A DNA stretch of 64,000 nucleotides, from contig NZ_CP036401.1 in NCBI RefSeq assembly GCF_004322755.1, forward strand, positions 620,001 to 684,000, in the 5' to 3' direction. Source of the DNA: Pseudoduganella albidiflava. GTDB taxonomy: Bacteria > Pseudomonadota > Gammaproteobacteria > Burkholderiales > Burkholderiaceae_D. The position numbers and the translations under genes were made by a program. The notes under the pieces were generated by a model. It did not search any database, had not been told where the DNA came from, and worked only from the letters and a program-made list of their open reading frames with translations. Below are positions 20,181 to 29,655 of the stretch, piece after piece (within the stretch, counting starts at the first letter, position 1; each line of letters starts with the position of its first letter).

Positions 20181-20201
20181 CCATAACCTGCGAGGTTATG
20201 G
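20181..20201. promoter_or_regulatory. Perfect inverted-repeat operator candidate
   Basis: Nine-base arms CCATAACCT and AGGTTATGG separated by GCG, centred 43 bases from the XRE start and 96 bases from the divergent gene start. Its place and symmetry suggest the XRE protein binds here to control both genes. Confidence 0.6.
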
Positions 20202-20286
20202 CGGCGCGCAATGCCCGGTAATTGATCGTTGCGCGGCATGGCGCGATGATCCGGTTCCCACCACGCCAAGCCTGAAGGAGCCTTGC

Positions 20287-21057
20287 ATGAACCCATCGAA
20301 CGAACTCGCCCGCCACTTCGCCGCCCTGCACCGCAAGGGAGAGCCGCTGGTGCTGTACAACGCCTGGGATGCCGGCAGCGCGAAAGCCATCGCCGGCGCC
20401 GGCGCACGGGCGATCGGCACCAGCAGCTGGGCCGTCGCCGCCGCGCATGGCTACGACGATGGCGAGGCGATTCCGCTGTCGCTGGTCGAGCAGGTGCTTG
20501 GCCGGATCGCCTGCTCGGTCGCGCTGCCGGTCACCGTCGATATCGAAGGCGGCTACAGCGCCGACCCGCAAGCCTGCGCGCACAACGTGTCCCTCCTGCT
20601 CGATCACGGCGTGGCCGGCATCAATGTCGAGGACCGGGTGATCGGCGGCGCCGGCCTGTACGGCATCGATGCGCAGTGCGAACGCATTGCCGCAATCCGC
20701 GCCATGGCCAGCGCACGCGGCGCCGACCTGTTCATCAATGCGCGAACGGACCTGTTCTTCGATGCGCAGGCCCGGCCCGGCGCATTGCTGGACGAAGCAA
20801 GGGAGCGCGCGGCCGCCTATGCCAGGGCGGGGGCCTCCGGCTTTTTCGTGCCCGGCCTGGTTGACCTGGCGCTGATCGGCGAACTGGCGGCCACCATCGC
20901 GCTGCCGCTGAACGTGATGGTCATGCCCGGCATGGCGGACAGCCGCAGCCTTGCCGAAGCGGGCGTCGCGCGCATCAGCCATGGCCCTGCGCCTTACCTG
21001 CTCGCGATGGAAGCCACGCGTGCGGCCGCGCAGGCCGTGCTGGGCCGGCAGGAATGA
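20287..21057 (+). CDS. Isocitrate lyase/PEP mutase family enzyme
   Basis: A 256-residue TIM-barrel protein of the ICL/PEPM superfamily. It has LYNAWDAGSA near the N-terminus, the Mg2+-binding VTVDIEGGY segment, GINVEDR, and INARTDLFF. Members cleave or form C-C or C-P bonds in 2-methylisocitrate, oxaloacetate, phosphonopyruvate or similar acids. This subfamily lacks the phosphonate-pathway neighbours and usually has no assigned substrate. The ATG at 20287 follows GAAGGAG. It is divergent from the XRE regulator and probably its target. Confidence 0.85.
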   Translation: MNPSNELARHFAALHRKGEPLVLYNAWDAGSAKAIAGAGARAIGTSSWAVAAAHGYDDGEAIPLSLVEQVLGRIACSVALPVTVDIEGGYSADPQACAHNVSLLLDHGVAGINVEDRVIGGAGLYGIDAQCERIAAIRAMASARGADLFINARTDLFFDAQARPGALLDEARERAAAYARAGASGFFVPGLVDLALIGELAATIALPLNVMVMPGMADSRSLAEAGVARISHGPAPYLLAMEATRAAAQAVLGRQE

Positions 21058-21189
21058 AACGGCACCGTGCCCCGTGAATGGAAACTTCCCGCTGGCACCA
21101 CTGTTCGAACGCCTTCGAGATACTGCATATATATCCGGAGGCGCCATGGGCCCAGCAGGAATCGGGGCGTTGGCCGGGGCGATCGAGCC

Positions 21190-22302
21190 TTACCTTTCCA
21201 GCAGAATGTTCAGCATCCGGCGAAGCGGCTCCGCGGCCCCCCACAGCAGCTGGTCTCCTGTCGTCAGGACACTGTACAGATTGCTGCCGACGTTCAGCCG
21301 GCGCAGCCGGCCGACGGCGACCTTGAGCGAACCGCTGACCGCGGCAGGCGACAATCGCTGCATGCTGTCCGCTTTCGTATTCGGTACGAAATCAACCCAT
21401 GCATGGGCAGTGCTGACCAGCGCCTCGAGCTCTCCGAGTGGCACATTCTCCTTCAACTGCAACGCTATCGCCGCCGAATGGCTTTGCAGCGCGCCGACGC
21501 GCACGCACAAGCCATCCACGGCGATCGTGCCGGGCGGCAGATTCAGGATCTTGTTTGTTTCAACCTCGCCTTTCCACTCCTCGCGGCTGCGGCCATCGCC
21601 AAGATCCGTATCGATCCATGGAATGATGCTCCCGGCCAGTGGCGCGCCGAACCGGGTTATCGGGAATGCCTCTTCATCCATCGCGCGGCGGGCACTTTCG
21701 AGCAGGCTCAGCACAGGTGTGGCCGGGTTGGCCAGCCCGGCACCTACCGCGGACGATACCTGCGACATCTGGCCCAACAACTCGCGGACATGGGCGGCGC
21801 CGGCACCGGAGGCCGCCTGGTACGTCATGACATTCATCCACTCGACCAGCCCGGCGCGGAAGAGTCCAGCCAGCCCGAGCAAGCTCAGCGTAATCGAGCA
21901 ATTCCCGCCGATGAAATTCTTGATGCCGGCATCGAGTGCCCCGTCGATCTGGACACGGTTTACCGGATCGAGCACGATGACGGAATCGCTATCCATGCGT
22001 TTTGCCGAAGCCGCGTCGATCCAGTAGCCATCCCAGCCGCTTCCGCGCAGATCGGCATACACCGCCTTGGTGTAGTCGCCGCCCTGGCAGCTGATGACGA
22101 TGTCCATTTCCGCCAGTTGCGCGATCGATTTTGCGTTGCGCAAGGTATGCGATTTGCCCTGTGCATCGATATGGATTTGCCCGACTGCGGACGTGCTGAA
22201 ATAGTGCGGCGATATCTTCCCGAAATCGCCTTCCTGCGCCATCCGCCTGAGAAGTACCGATCCGACCATGCCACGCCAGCCTACCAACCCAACCTTTTTC
22301 AC
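21190..22302 (-). CDS. asd: Aspartate-semialdehyde dehydrogenase
   Basis: A 370-residue NADPH enzyme that reduces aspartyl phosphate to the semialdehyde on the way to Lys, Met, Thr and diaminopimelate. It has the GWRGMVGSVL cofactor motif, the catalytic Cys in GGNCSITLSL, SREEWKGEVETNKIL, and the C-terminal TTGDQLLWGAAEPLRRML signature. The start is a GTG at 22302 preceded by GGGGGAA. It is not beside leuB or truA, where proteobacterial asd usually sits, and it faces a divergent LysR gene, which suggests an extra regulated copy. Confidence 0.93.
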   Translation of the reverse strand: MKKVGLVGWRGMVGSVLLRRMAQEGDFGKISPHYFSTSAVGQIHIDAQGKSHTLRNAKSIAQLAEMDIVISCQGGDYTKAVYADLRGSGWDGYWIDAASAKRMDSDSVIVLDPVNRVQIDGALDAGIKNFIGGNCSITLSLLGLAGLFRAGLVEWMNVMTYQAASGAGAAHVRELLGQMSQVSSAVGAGLANPATPVLSLLESARRAMDEEAFPITRFGAPLAGSIIPWIDTDLGDGRSREEWKGEVETNKILNLPPGTIAVDGLCVRVGALQSHSAAIALQLKENVPLGELEALVSTAHAWVDFVPNTKADSMQRLSPAAVSGSLKVAVGRLRRLNVGSNLYSVLTTGDQLLWGAAEPLRRMLNILLER

Positions 22303-22479
22303 TGTTCCCCCATTTGCCTTGAATTCGGGCCATCGCCGGGCATCCGCGCACGCGCGGGCGCTCCGGTGGCCGCCATGCTGTCGATGTCGACCTGCCTGAA
22401 GAAGCTTATGAGTGGAAAGCGATACGCACAAACGATAAGATCTCACTTTAGCCATGAGAAAAAGTCACAGGTAAAGCAG

Positions 22480-23409
22480 ATGCCACTCCCTCCGATGAAA
22501 GCCCTGGTCGCCTTCGAGGCGGCGGCACGCCTGCACAGCTTTACCAAGGCCGCCAATGAATTGCATCTCACGCATGGCGCGGTCAGCCGCCAGGTTGCGC
22601 TGCTTGAACAGCATTTCTGCAGGCCGCTTTTTGCCCGCATGGCGCGAGGCGTTACGCCGACCGAGGCCGGGCGCCGCCTGTACCAGACGGTGCAGGCGAT
22701 GCTGGGCGACCTGGAAGTTCTGTCGCGCGAGTTGCGCGACGACGTTCCAGGCGGAGAAGTCAGCATCAGCATCACGCCGTCGTTCGGATCGCACTGGCTG
22801 CTGCCACGCCTTGCGCGGTTCAATGCATTGCATCCGCAAGTCACCGTGCAACTCGATGCCTCGCTGGCGCTGGCCAGGCTGGAGCGGTCACCGTTCGATT
22901 TTTCCGTGCGATATGGATCGGGAAACTGGGCCGGGATGCAGGCTGAGCTGCTGTTTCGGGATACGCTGACACCGGTATGCCGGCCGGACCTGCTGCCGCA
23001 GGTTGCAGCGCTGTGCGACGGCCGCCTCGAACTGCCGTTGCTGCATGATTCCAATGACATGCATTGGCGCGCGTGGCTCGAAGCGGCAGGCCGCGCGGAC
23101 CTGCTTGGGCCGCACCGGGGTACCGTGTTCAATGACTACAATCTCGTGCTCGACGCGGCCCTCAATGGCATCGGCGTGGCAATGGGCAGGTCGGGCCTGG
23201 TCATGGATTTGCTGGCTTCCGGCCGCCTCGTCGCGCCGCTTGCCGACCTGGTGCCATCGCCGAGCGCGTTCTACCTCGTGAAGCCGCGACGCGCGTTGAG
23301 CAAGCCAGCGCAACTGCTCTGGGAATGGCTGAAGGACGCTGCAGCGGATGCGCGATACGGCCCTGCCGACCTTGCCGGCGCCACGCCCGCAGTAGAGCCG
23401 GTCAGCTAA
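22480..23409 (+). CDS. LysR-family regulator (GcvA-like)
   Basis: A 309-residue LysR protein: N-terminal helix-turn-helix MKALVAFEAAARLHSFT with TKAANELHLTHGAVSRQV, then a periplasmic-binding-fold effector domain of the GcvA/AmpR group (SITPSFGSHWLLPRL, NDYNLVLDAALNG). It is divergent from asd with 177 bases between, so asd is the most likely target. The co-inducer is not known. The start at 22480 is the first Met before PPMKAL; longer readings run back through asd. Confidence 0.88.
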   Translation: MPLPPMKALVAFEAAARLHSFTKAANELHLTHGAVSRQVALLEQHFCRPLFARMARGVTPTEAGRRLYQTVQAMLGDLEVLSRELRDDVPGGEVSISITPSFGSHWLLPRLARFNALHPQVTVQLDASLALARLERSPFDFSVRYGSGNWAGMQAELLFRDTLTPVCRPDLLPQVAALCDGRLELPLLHDSNDMHWRAWLEAAGRADLLGPHRGTVFNDYNLVLDAALNGIGVAMGRSGLVMDLLASGRLVAPLADLVPSPSAFYLVKPRRALSKPAQLLWEWLKDAAADARYGPADLAGATPAVEPVS

Positions 23410-23447
23410 TCACCAGCCAGCGTGCATGGGATGGGCCGGGCAGCATG

Positions 23448-23480
23448 AAAAACGGCCCGGGCGCTCGCACGCCCGGGCCG
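23448..23480 (-). terminator. Rho-independent terminator of actP
   Basis: An 11-base-pair perfect GC-rich stem (23453-23463 with 23470-23480, loop CTCGCA) is followed on the minus strand by TTTTT (23448-23452). It lies 20 bases after the actP stop. Confidence 0.88.
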
Positions 23481-23499
23481 TCGGATCCGGATCAGGACA

Positions 23500-25164
23500 T
23501 CAGTGCGCGTGCGCTCCCGATGCGCCGATACCGGTTTCCGAACGCACTTCCTGCGCCTCGAAGCCGGCCTTGTCGATGGCGGCCCGCTTGCTCGAATCGG
23601 TCACCGAGAACAGCCAGATGCCGACGAAGCCCGCGGTCATCGAGAACAGTGCCGGCGAGGTGTACGGGAAGATCGCTTCGGCGTTCTGGAACACGTCGAC
23701 CCACACCGATTTCGACAGCACGGTCAGCGTCACGGCGGTGATCAGGCCGAGGAAGCCGCCGACGGTGGCGCCGCGCGTGGTGCACTTGCTCCACAGGACC
23801 GACATGAACAGGACCGGGAAGTTGGCCGAGGCGGCGATGGCGAAGGCCAGCGACACCATGAAGGCGACGTTCTGCTTCTCGAACACGATGCCCAGCAACA
23901 CGGCGATGACGCCGAGGACGATCGTGGTGAACTTCGACACGCGCAGTTCGCTGCCCGGCGCCGGCTTGCCTTTCTTGATCACGGTGGCGTACAGGTCGTG
24001 CGACACGGCCGACGCGCCGGACAAAGTCAGGCCGGCCACCACCGCCAGGATGGTGGCGAAGGCCACGGCCGAGATGAAGCCCAGGAAGATGTCGCCACCG
24101 ACGGCGTTCGCCAGGTGCACGGCGGCCATGTTGTTACCGCCCAGCAGGGCGCCGGCGGCATCCTTGAAGACCGGGTTGGTACCGACCAGCACGATGGCGC
24201 CGAAGCCGATGATGAACACCAGCACATAGAAGTAGCCGATCCAGGTGGTGGCCCACAGCACGGACTTGCGCGCTTCCTTGGCGCTCGGTACCGTGAAGAA
24301 GCGCATCAGGATGTGCGGCAGGCCGGCGGTGCCGAACATCAGCGCCATGCCGAACGAAATGCCGGAAATCGGATCCTTGATGAAGCCGCCCGGGCCCATG
24401 ATGGCGTCGCCCTTGGCATGCACTTCCACGGCCTTGCCGAACAGCGCCGACGGGCTGAAGTCATACAGCGCCAGCACGGCGAACGCCATGTAGCTGGTGG
24501 CGCCCAGCAGCATCACGGCCTTGATGATCTGCACCCAGGTGGTGGCCGTCATGCCGCCGAACAGCACGTACACCATCATCAGCACGCCGACCAGCACCAC
24601 GGCGATCCAGTAGTCCAGGCCGAACAGCAGCTTGATCAGCTGGCCGGCACCGACCATCTGGGCGATCAGGTAGAACAGCACCACGACCAGCGTGCCGGAT
24701 GCCGCGAACATGCGCACCGGCTTCTGGGCGAAGCGGTAGGCGGCCACGTCGGCGAAGGTGAAGCGGCCCAGGTTGCGCAGGCGCTCGGCCATCAGGAAGG
24801 TGAGCACCGGCCAGCCGACCAGGAAGCCGATCGCGTAGATCAGGCCATCGAAGCCGCTGACGAACACGGCGGCCGAAATACCGAGGAAGGACGCGGCCGA
24901 CATGAAGTCGCCGGCGATCGCCAGGCCGTTCTGGAAGCCGGTGATGCCGCCGCCAGCCGTGTAGAAGTCCGATGCCGAACGGGTGCGCTTGGCGGCCCAC
25001 TTGGTGATGAACAGCGTCAGCAGCACGAACGCCGCGAACATGGCGATCGCGGTCCAGTTGGTGGCTTGCTTGGTGGCTTCGCCCAGGTCGGGCGCGGCCA
25101 GGGCACTGCCGGCCACGGCCAGGCAGGCCAGGGCGGCGGCGGTACGGGTCACGGGGCGGTTCAT
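23500..25164 (-). CDS. actP: Cation/acetate symporter ActP
   Basis: A 554-residue sodium:solute symporter that imports acetate and other short carboxylates with a cation. It has a cleavable-looking N-terminal segment ([21 protein letters not shown]), then about 13 helices with the SSF signatures [18 protein letters not shown] and GATVGGFLG. Length is close to E. coli ActP (549). Its ATG overlaps the stop of the DUF485 gene by four bases (ATGA), the classic yjcH-actP arrangement. No acs gene is in the window. Confidence 0.96.
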   Translation of the reverse strand: MNRPVTRTAAALACLAVAGSALAAPDLGEATKQATNWTAIAMFAAFVLLTLFITKWAAKRTRSASDFYTAGGGITGFQNGLAIAGDFMSAASFLGISAAVFVSGFDGLIYAIGFLVGWPVLTFLMAERLRNLGRFTFADVAAYRFAQKPVRMFAASGTLVVVLFYLIAQMVGAGQLIKLLFGLDYWIAVVLVGVLMMVYVLFGGMTATTWVQIIKAVMLLGATSYMAFAVLALYDFSPSALFGKAVEVHAKGDAIMGPGGFIKDPISGISFGMALMFGTAGLPHILMRFFTVPSAKEARKSVLWATTWIGYFYVLVFIIGFGAIVLVGTNPVFKDAAGALLGGNNMAAVHLANAVGGDIFLGFISAVAFATILAVVAGLTLSGASAVSHDLYATVIKKGKPAPGSELRVSKFTTIVLGVIAVLLGIVFEKQNVAFMVSLAFAIAASANFPVLFMSVLWSKCTTRGATVGGFLGLITAVTLTVLSKSVWVDVFQNAEAIFPYTSPALFSMTAGFVGIWLFSVTDSSKRAAIDKAGFEAQEVRSETGIGASGAHAH

Positions 25165-25523
25165 GCGCGCACCTCTTTCGGTGCGGCATTGGCGGCGCCG
25201 GTCGAGGAAGCCTGGCCGGCGGCGGCGTTGGCGTGGATGGCGTCGGTCAGCGCGTCGAACTCGCGGTTGGCGCGGCGCACGTAGATGGCCGTGACAGCCA
25301 CCGTGAACAGGATGACGAACAGCCCGAGCGGCACGCCGCGGGACATCACGCCGTCGCCGATCTTGGCGGCCATGAATTCCTTGTCGAACGCATTCAGCGC
25401 GGTGAAACCGTAATAGGCGATCATTACGGCCCAGGTCAGCATCCACCCGTAACGCGAGCGGGTCTTGACCAGTTTCTGGTAATTGGGGTCGGCCTTGACC
25501 CGTCGAACCATGTCTTGTTCCAT
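25161..25523 (-). CDS. yjcH: DUF485 membrane protein (YjcH-like)
   Basis: A 120-residue protein with two hydrophobic helices around residues 30-50 and 68-90, and the DUF485 pattern [18 protein letters not shown] near the start. It is the usual small partner upstream of actP and overlaps it, so it probably aids symporter assembly or activity; that role is not proven. The C-terminal 30 residues are Ala-rich and polar. Confidence 0.92.
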   Translation of the reverse strand: MEQDMVRRVKADPNYQKLVKTRSRYGWMLTWAVMIAYYGFTALNAFDKEFMAAKIGDGVMSRGVPLGLFVILFTVAVTAIYVRRANREFDALTDAIHANAAAGQASSTGAANAAPKEVRA

Positions 25524-25775
25524 TTTTTGTCTCCAATAATTTTATGAGGCACAGCTTATTAAGATAAGTCGGCTATGGTTGATCCTAAGTACCCTTGCTT
25601 ACCATATGCTTACGCTATAGAAAATCGATGGTGCCTGGCCTTTTGTGCCGGGCGGTTACAAGAACTGCGGCGTAAGCGGGGGACGGTATCGCCTCCGCCG
25701 CGCATGCCTTACCATCGCCATTTCCAGTGATAAGTAGTGATATAAGCAGTAATAACCAGAACGGGAACGACCTCC

Positions 25776-27017
25776 ATGAAAACCATCATCCGCGGCCAGA
25801 AAACCAAACTGTCCGACCTTGGCCTGGGCTCCGCCTTCAACGTGACGATCGACCTGCCGGCCAGCGGCATGTCGGTCGACCTATCGTGCTTCGGTCTCGA
25901 TGCGGCCGGCAAACTGGCCGACGACCGCTACATGATTTTCTTTAACCAGCTGGCCAGTCCCGAAGGGGCGATCCGCGTGAACCTGTCCGGTTCGCGGGCG
26001 CAGTTCCAGCTGAACCTGGATGCGCTGCCGGCCGCCATCGACAAGCTGGTCTTCACCGGCGCGATCGATGGGAGCGGCACCATGCGCGGCATCGGCAGCG
26101 GCGCCATGGTGCTGGGCGAGGCGGCCACGTTCGCGCTGTCCGGCGCCGACTTCCAGGAAGAAAAGGCCGTGATGCTGGGCGAGCTGTATCGCAAGGATGG
26201 CCAGTGGCGCTTCGGTGCCGTGGGCCAGGGCTTCAATGGCGGCCTGTCCGCGCTGCTGGCGCACTTCGGCGGCACCGAGGCTGCCGCTGCGTCCACACCT
26301 GCGCCGGCACCCGCGGCAGCACCGACACCGGCACCGGCACCCAAGGTGTCGCTGTCGAAAGTCACGCTGGAAAAACGCGGCGACAAGGTATCGCTGGCCA
26401 AGGGCGCATCGCGCCGCGGCTTTGGCCGCATCCGCGTCAACCTGAACTGGAACCGCAATCCTTCCGGCGTGCAGCCGGAGCAGAAGAGCGGCGGCCTGTT
26501 CGGCATGCTCGGTGGCGCCCTGCGGCCGAAAGGCGCGAACGGTGTCGACCTGGACCTGGGCTGCCTGTACGAATTGGCCGATGGCACGCCGGGCGGCGTG
26601 CAGGCACTGGGCGACTCGTGGGGCAGCTTCGACAGCCGGCCGTTCATCAAGCTCGATAGCGACGACCGCACCGGCACCAGCACCAACGGCGAGAACCTGT
26701 TCATCAACGGCGACCAGTTCGACCAGATCAAGCGCATCCTCGTGTTCACGTTCATCTACCAGGGCGTGCCGAACTGGGCCGCCACCGATGGCGTCGTCAC
26801 GATCGAGGTGCCGGACAATGCGCCGGTCGAAGTGCGGCTCGACCACGGCGGCGCCGGCGGCATGTGCGCCATCGCGTCGATCGAGAACCGCAACGGCCAG
26901 CTGCAGGTCACCAAGCTGGTGGACTACATCGTCTCGGACGGCAAGATGAGCAACCACGAGGCGATGGACCGGAAGTACGGCTTCGGCCTGCGCTGGGCGC
27001 GCGGCAGCAAGGGCTAG
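25776..27017 (+). CDS. Tandem TerD-domain stress protein
   Basis: A 413-residue cytoplasmic protein with two TerD-like domains. The first (about 1-160) has GLGSAFNVTIDL, the DDRYMIFFNQ segment and LPAAIDKLVFTGAI. An Ala/Pro-rich linker follows (about 168-190). The second (about 190-405) has the more divergent VDLDLGCLYEL, IKRILVFTFIY and VEVRLDHG. TerD domains bind Ca2+ and belong to tellurite/general stress systems. No other ter genes flank it, so it is an orphan copy. It stands alone with a 250-base upstream region. Confidence 0.9.
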   Translation: MKTIIRGQKTKLSDLGLGSAFNVTIDLPASGMSVDLSCFGLDAAGKLADDRYMIFFNQLASPEGAIRVNLSGSRAQFQLNLDALPAAIDKLVFTGAIDGSGTMRGIGSGAMVLGEAATFALSGADFQEEKAVMLGELYRKDGQWRFGAVGQGFNGGLSALLAHFGGTEAAAASTPAPAPAAAPTPAPAPKVSLSKVTLEKRGDKVSLAKGASRRGFGRIRVNLNWNRNPSGVQPEQKSGGLFGMLGGALRPKGANGVDLDLGCLYELADGTPGGVQALGDSWGSFDSRPFIKLDSDDRTGTSTNGENLFINGDQFDQIKRILVFTFIYQGVPNWAATDGVVTIEVPDNAPVEVRLDHGGAGGMCAIASIENRNGQLQVTKLVDYIVSDGKMSNHEAMDRKYGFGLRWARGSKG

Positions 27018-27366
27018 GCAGCGCGCCTTTTGCCTCGCCGCCAGTAGCCAATGCTGATAAGCATGATATCCGGCGCCATATAAGCCGGCCGGCTTCTGGC
27101 GGTACATTCTCTTCCGCCACTGTCGAATTCGACAGCACTCTTCCTCACGCTGCGCACCGGCCGTCACGCCGGTTCAACAACAGTACAGACACTGACACCA
27201 CGTTGGGACGACACGCCATGGCCGCCAGGAACGGCCATGCGGGTACGCCTGCGCGCAAGAACCGGAGAGGGCTGGCAGCCCGGCAGGGAGAACTTCTGCA
27301 TCCACTGACAAGGTGCGACCACAGCACCGCATCACAGCACCATAACAACCCAACATTGGAGACACC
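27018..27366 (+). other. 349-bp region upstream of the guanine deaminase gene
   Basis: No gene is supported. It contains a perfect 16-base palindrome at 27120-27135 and a weaker inverted repeat ATGCT-GATA-AGCAT near 27051-27064. The ribosome site GGAGACACC lies directly before the guaD ATG. I do not see a convincing -35/-10 pair. Confidence 0.5.
27120..27135. promoter_or_regulatory. 16-bp palindrome, candidate operator for guaD
   Basis: CTGTCGAATTCGACAG is perfectly self-complementary and lies 232 bases before the guaD start. No binding protein can be assigned. Confidence 0.4.
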
Positions 27367-28824
27367 ATGAACAAAGCACGTCTGTCATGCCTGACCGCCG
27401 CGATCGCCGCCGCCCTGGCCGCCACCGCCGCGACGGCCGCGCCCTCCGCGCAGGCCAGCCAGCAAAACCAGCAGCAGCAACAGCAGCAGGGCAGCGTGGC
27501 GTACCGCGCCGCCGTCCTGCACTTCACCGGCGATCCGTCGGCCACCCAGCAGTCGTACGAGTACTACGAGGATGGCGTGCTGCTGGTGGGCGCGGACGGC
27601 AAGGTCAAGGCCATCGGTCCGGCCAGCACCGTGCTGTCGAACCACCAGAACGTGCAGGTGGTCGATTACCGCGGCCGCCTGATCGTGCCGGGCTTCATCG
27701 ACAGCCATGTGCACTACCCGCAGACGGAAATGATCGGTTCCTTCGGCGAGCAGCTGCTGGAGTGGCTGAACACCTACACCTTCCCCACCGAAAAGCAGTT
27801 CGGCAACAAGGACTATGCGAAAGGTGTCGCCAAGACCTTCGTCAACGAACTGGTGAAGAACGGCACCACCACCGCGCTGGTGATGGCGACCGTGCATCCG
27901 GAATCGGTCGACGCGCTGTTCGAGGAAGCGGCAAAGCGCAACATGCGTATCATCGCCGGCAAGGTGATGATGGACCGGAACGCGCCCGACTACCTGCTCG
28001 ATACGGCACAAACCTCGTATGCCGATTCGAAGACGCTGATCAACCGCTGGCACAAGCGCGGCCGCGCGCTGTATGCCGTCACGCCGCGCTTCGCGCCGAC
28101 TTCCACGCCGGAACAACTGACCATGGCCGGCAAGCTGCTGCAGGAATACCCGGACGTGTACATGCACACCCACCTGTCCGAGAACAAGGGCGAGATCGCC
28201 TGGGTGCAGGAACTGTTCCCGTCGTCCACCGGCTACCTGAACGTGTACGACAGCTTCGGCCTGTCGCGCAAGCGTTCGGTGTATGCGCATGGCGTGCACC
28301 TGCGTGACGACGAATTCGCCTCGCTGGCGAAGACCGGCTCGGCCATCGCATTCTGCCCCACCTCGAACCTGTTCCTGGGCAGCGGCCTGTTCGACCTGCA
28401 GGCCGCCGAAAAGCATGGCGTGAAAGTGGGCATGGGCACCGACGTGGGCGCCGGCACCAGCTTCTCGGCGCTGCGCACGATGGGCGAGGCCTACAAGGTG
28501 ATCCAGCTGCACAAGGCCTTCACGGACACCCCGGCCGAGAAGAAGCCGCTGACCGCCCTGAAGTCGTTCTACCTGTCCACGCTGGGCGCGGCCAAGGCAC
28601 TCGACCTGGACGACCGGATCGGCAGCTTCAAGGCCGGCAACGAGGCCGACTTCGTCGTGCTCAATCCGAATGCCACCGAGCTGCTGAAGTTCCGTTCGGC
28701 GCGCGCCACCACGCTGGAAGAAAAGCTGTTCGTGCTGCAAACGCTGGGCGACGACCGCACGGTGGAGCGCACCTACATCATGGGCAAGCGCCAGGATGTG
28801 GCGGCCAGCGGCAACAAGCGCTAG
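27367..28824 (+). CDS. guaD: Guanine deaminase with N-terminal signal peptide
   Basis: A 485-residue amidohydrolase that deaminates guanine to xanthine. Metal ligands are visible: H114-V-H116, H269 in MHTHLSE, H308 in AHGVH and D359 in GTDVGAG. Full-length GuaD similarity runs from about residue 45 onward. Ahead of it is a typical signal peptide (MNKARLSCLT then an Ala-rich core) and a Gln-rich linker with a run of seven Gln. Normal guanine deaminases are cytoplasmic and lack this, so export to the periplasm is predicted. It heads the purine gene island. Confidence 0.93.
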   Translation: MNKARLSCLTAAIAAALAATAATAAPSAQASQQNQQQQQQQGSVAYRAAVLHFTGDPSATQQSYEYYEDGVLLVGADGKVKAIGPASTVLSNHQNVQVVDYRGRLIVPGFIDSHVHYPQTEMIGSFGEQLLEWLNTYTFPTEKQFGNKDYAKGVAKTFVNELVKNGTTTALVMATVHPESVDALFEEAAKRNMRIIAGKVMMDRNAPDYLLDTAQTSYADSKTLINRWHKRGRALYAVTPRFAPTSTPEQLTMAGKLLQEYPDVYMHTHLSENKGEIAWVQELFPSSTGYLNVYDSFGLSRKRSVYAHGVHLRDDEFASLAKTGSAIAFCPTSNLFLGSGLFDLQAAEKHGVKVGMGTDVGAGTSFSALRTMGEAYKVIQLHKAFTDTPAEKKPLTALKSFYLSTLGAAKALDLDDRIGSFKAGNEADFVVLNPNATELLKFRSARATTLEEKLFVLQTLGDDRTVERTYIMGKRQDVAASGNKR

Positions 28825-28918
28825 TAAGGGTTACGAAGAGGCGGCAAGCGCCAATAAAAGCCGCAAAGACCGGAAATGGCAGTAACGGCGCTAAGTAAAG
28901 CGTTACCCGAAACATTGG

Positions 28919-28978
28919 AAGCGCATGCATTCACCCCAACAGCGAAGGGCAGGGGTCAGACCCGCCGGGTCTGACCCC
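28919..28978 (+). repeat. 60-bp palindromic repeat, copy A
   Basis: The last 27 bases (28952-28978) are a hairpin with 12-bp perfect arms GGGGTCAGACCC and a 3-base loop; the first 33 bases are a non-palindromic flank. The whole 60 bp recurs in reverse orientation at 50837-50896 with one mismatch, and a related core occurs at 47847-47873. It follows guaD and precedes a convergent gene. Confidence 0.92.
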
Positions 28979-29065
28979 GGAATTTGCACTTGGGGTGAGC
29001 TCTTCCAAACAGCGTTTAGGGAATGCCAGCGGATTCGCCGCCATGCCCGGCTACCCGCACGCGGC

Positions 29066-29473
29066 CTAGGCAGGCTTGCGTGCCGTCTTCTTCGCCGTCG
29101 CCGCGTTGTGCGCGATCGCCGCCTTGACGAGCGCCTGCAAGGCGGCGGCATCGATCGTCGTGCCCTCGTGGATATCGATGGCGCGCCGCGTGTTGCCGTC
29201 CAGGCTGGAATTGAACAGGCCGGCCGGATCGGCCAGCGCGGCGCCCTTGGCGAACGTCAGCTTCACGGCTTTCTTGTAGGTTTCGCCGGTGCACAGGATG
29301 CCGCCGTGCGACCACACGGGCACATTCCATTTCCACTCCTCGACCACGCCCGGATCGGCCTGGCGGATCACGTCGCGCACGCGGGCCAGCGCGGCGCCGC
29401 GCCAGTCGGCCAGTTCGTGGATGCGCGCGTCGATCAGGTCGGTGGGGGAGGGGGCCGCGGCCGCATCGTTCAT
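29066..29473 (-). CDS. DUF1801 protein
   Basis: A 135-residue small protein of the DUF1801 (YdhG/YdeI-like) fold: LIDARIHELADWRGAALARVRDVI, then EEWKWNVPVWSHGGILCTG and YKKAVKLTFAKG. The family has no firmly assigned activity. The ATG at 29473 follows AAGGAGA. An in-frame ATG 23 codons upstream (29542) would read through a CCAA tetranucleotide repeat, so the start or reading frame might vary with repeat number. It is convergent with guaD across the palindromic repeat. Confidence 0.85.
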   Translation of the reverse strand: MNDAAAAPSPTDLIDARIHELADWRGAALARVRDVIRQADPGVVEEWKWNVPVWSHGGILCTGETYKKAVKLTFAKGAALADPAGLFNSSLDGNTRRAIDIHEGTTIDAAALQALVKAAIAHNAATAKKTARKPA

Positions 29474-29485
29474 GTCATGGTCTCC

Positions 29486-29513
29486 TTGGTTGGTTGGTTG
29501 GTTGGTTGGTTGG
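29486..29513. repeat. (TTGG)7 tetranucleotide microsatellite
   Basis: Seven perfect tandem TTGG units (CCAA on the coding strand of the DUF1801 gene) lie 13-40 bases upstream of its ATG. They abut the ribosome site and sit inside a possible longer reading frame from 29542. Confidence 0.97.
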
Positions 29514-29655
29514 ACATCGCGCGGCCAATATACGCGTTTCATCGTCCCCGGGCGACAGGCGGCGCATCCACATTTCCATGGGCCAATATCAGCGCGCACA
29601 CCCTGGCACTTTCCGGTGTGACCTACACGCCATGCCATACCCATCATGCCTGAAA

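Noticed and set aside
25776..27017. Tellurium-resistance island
   Set aside because: One double TerD gene only; none of the other ter genes flank it.
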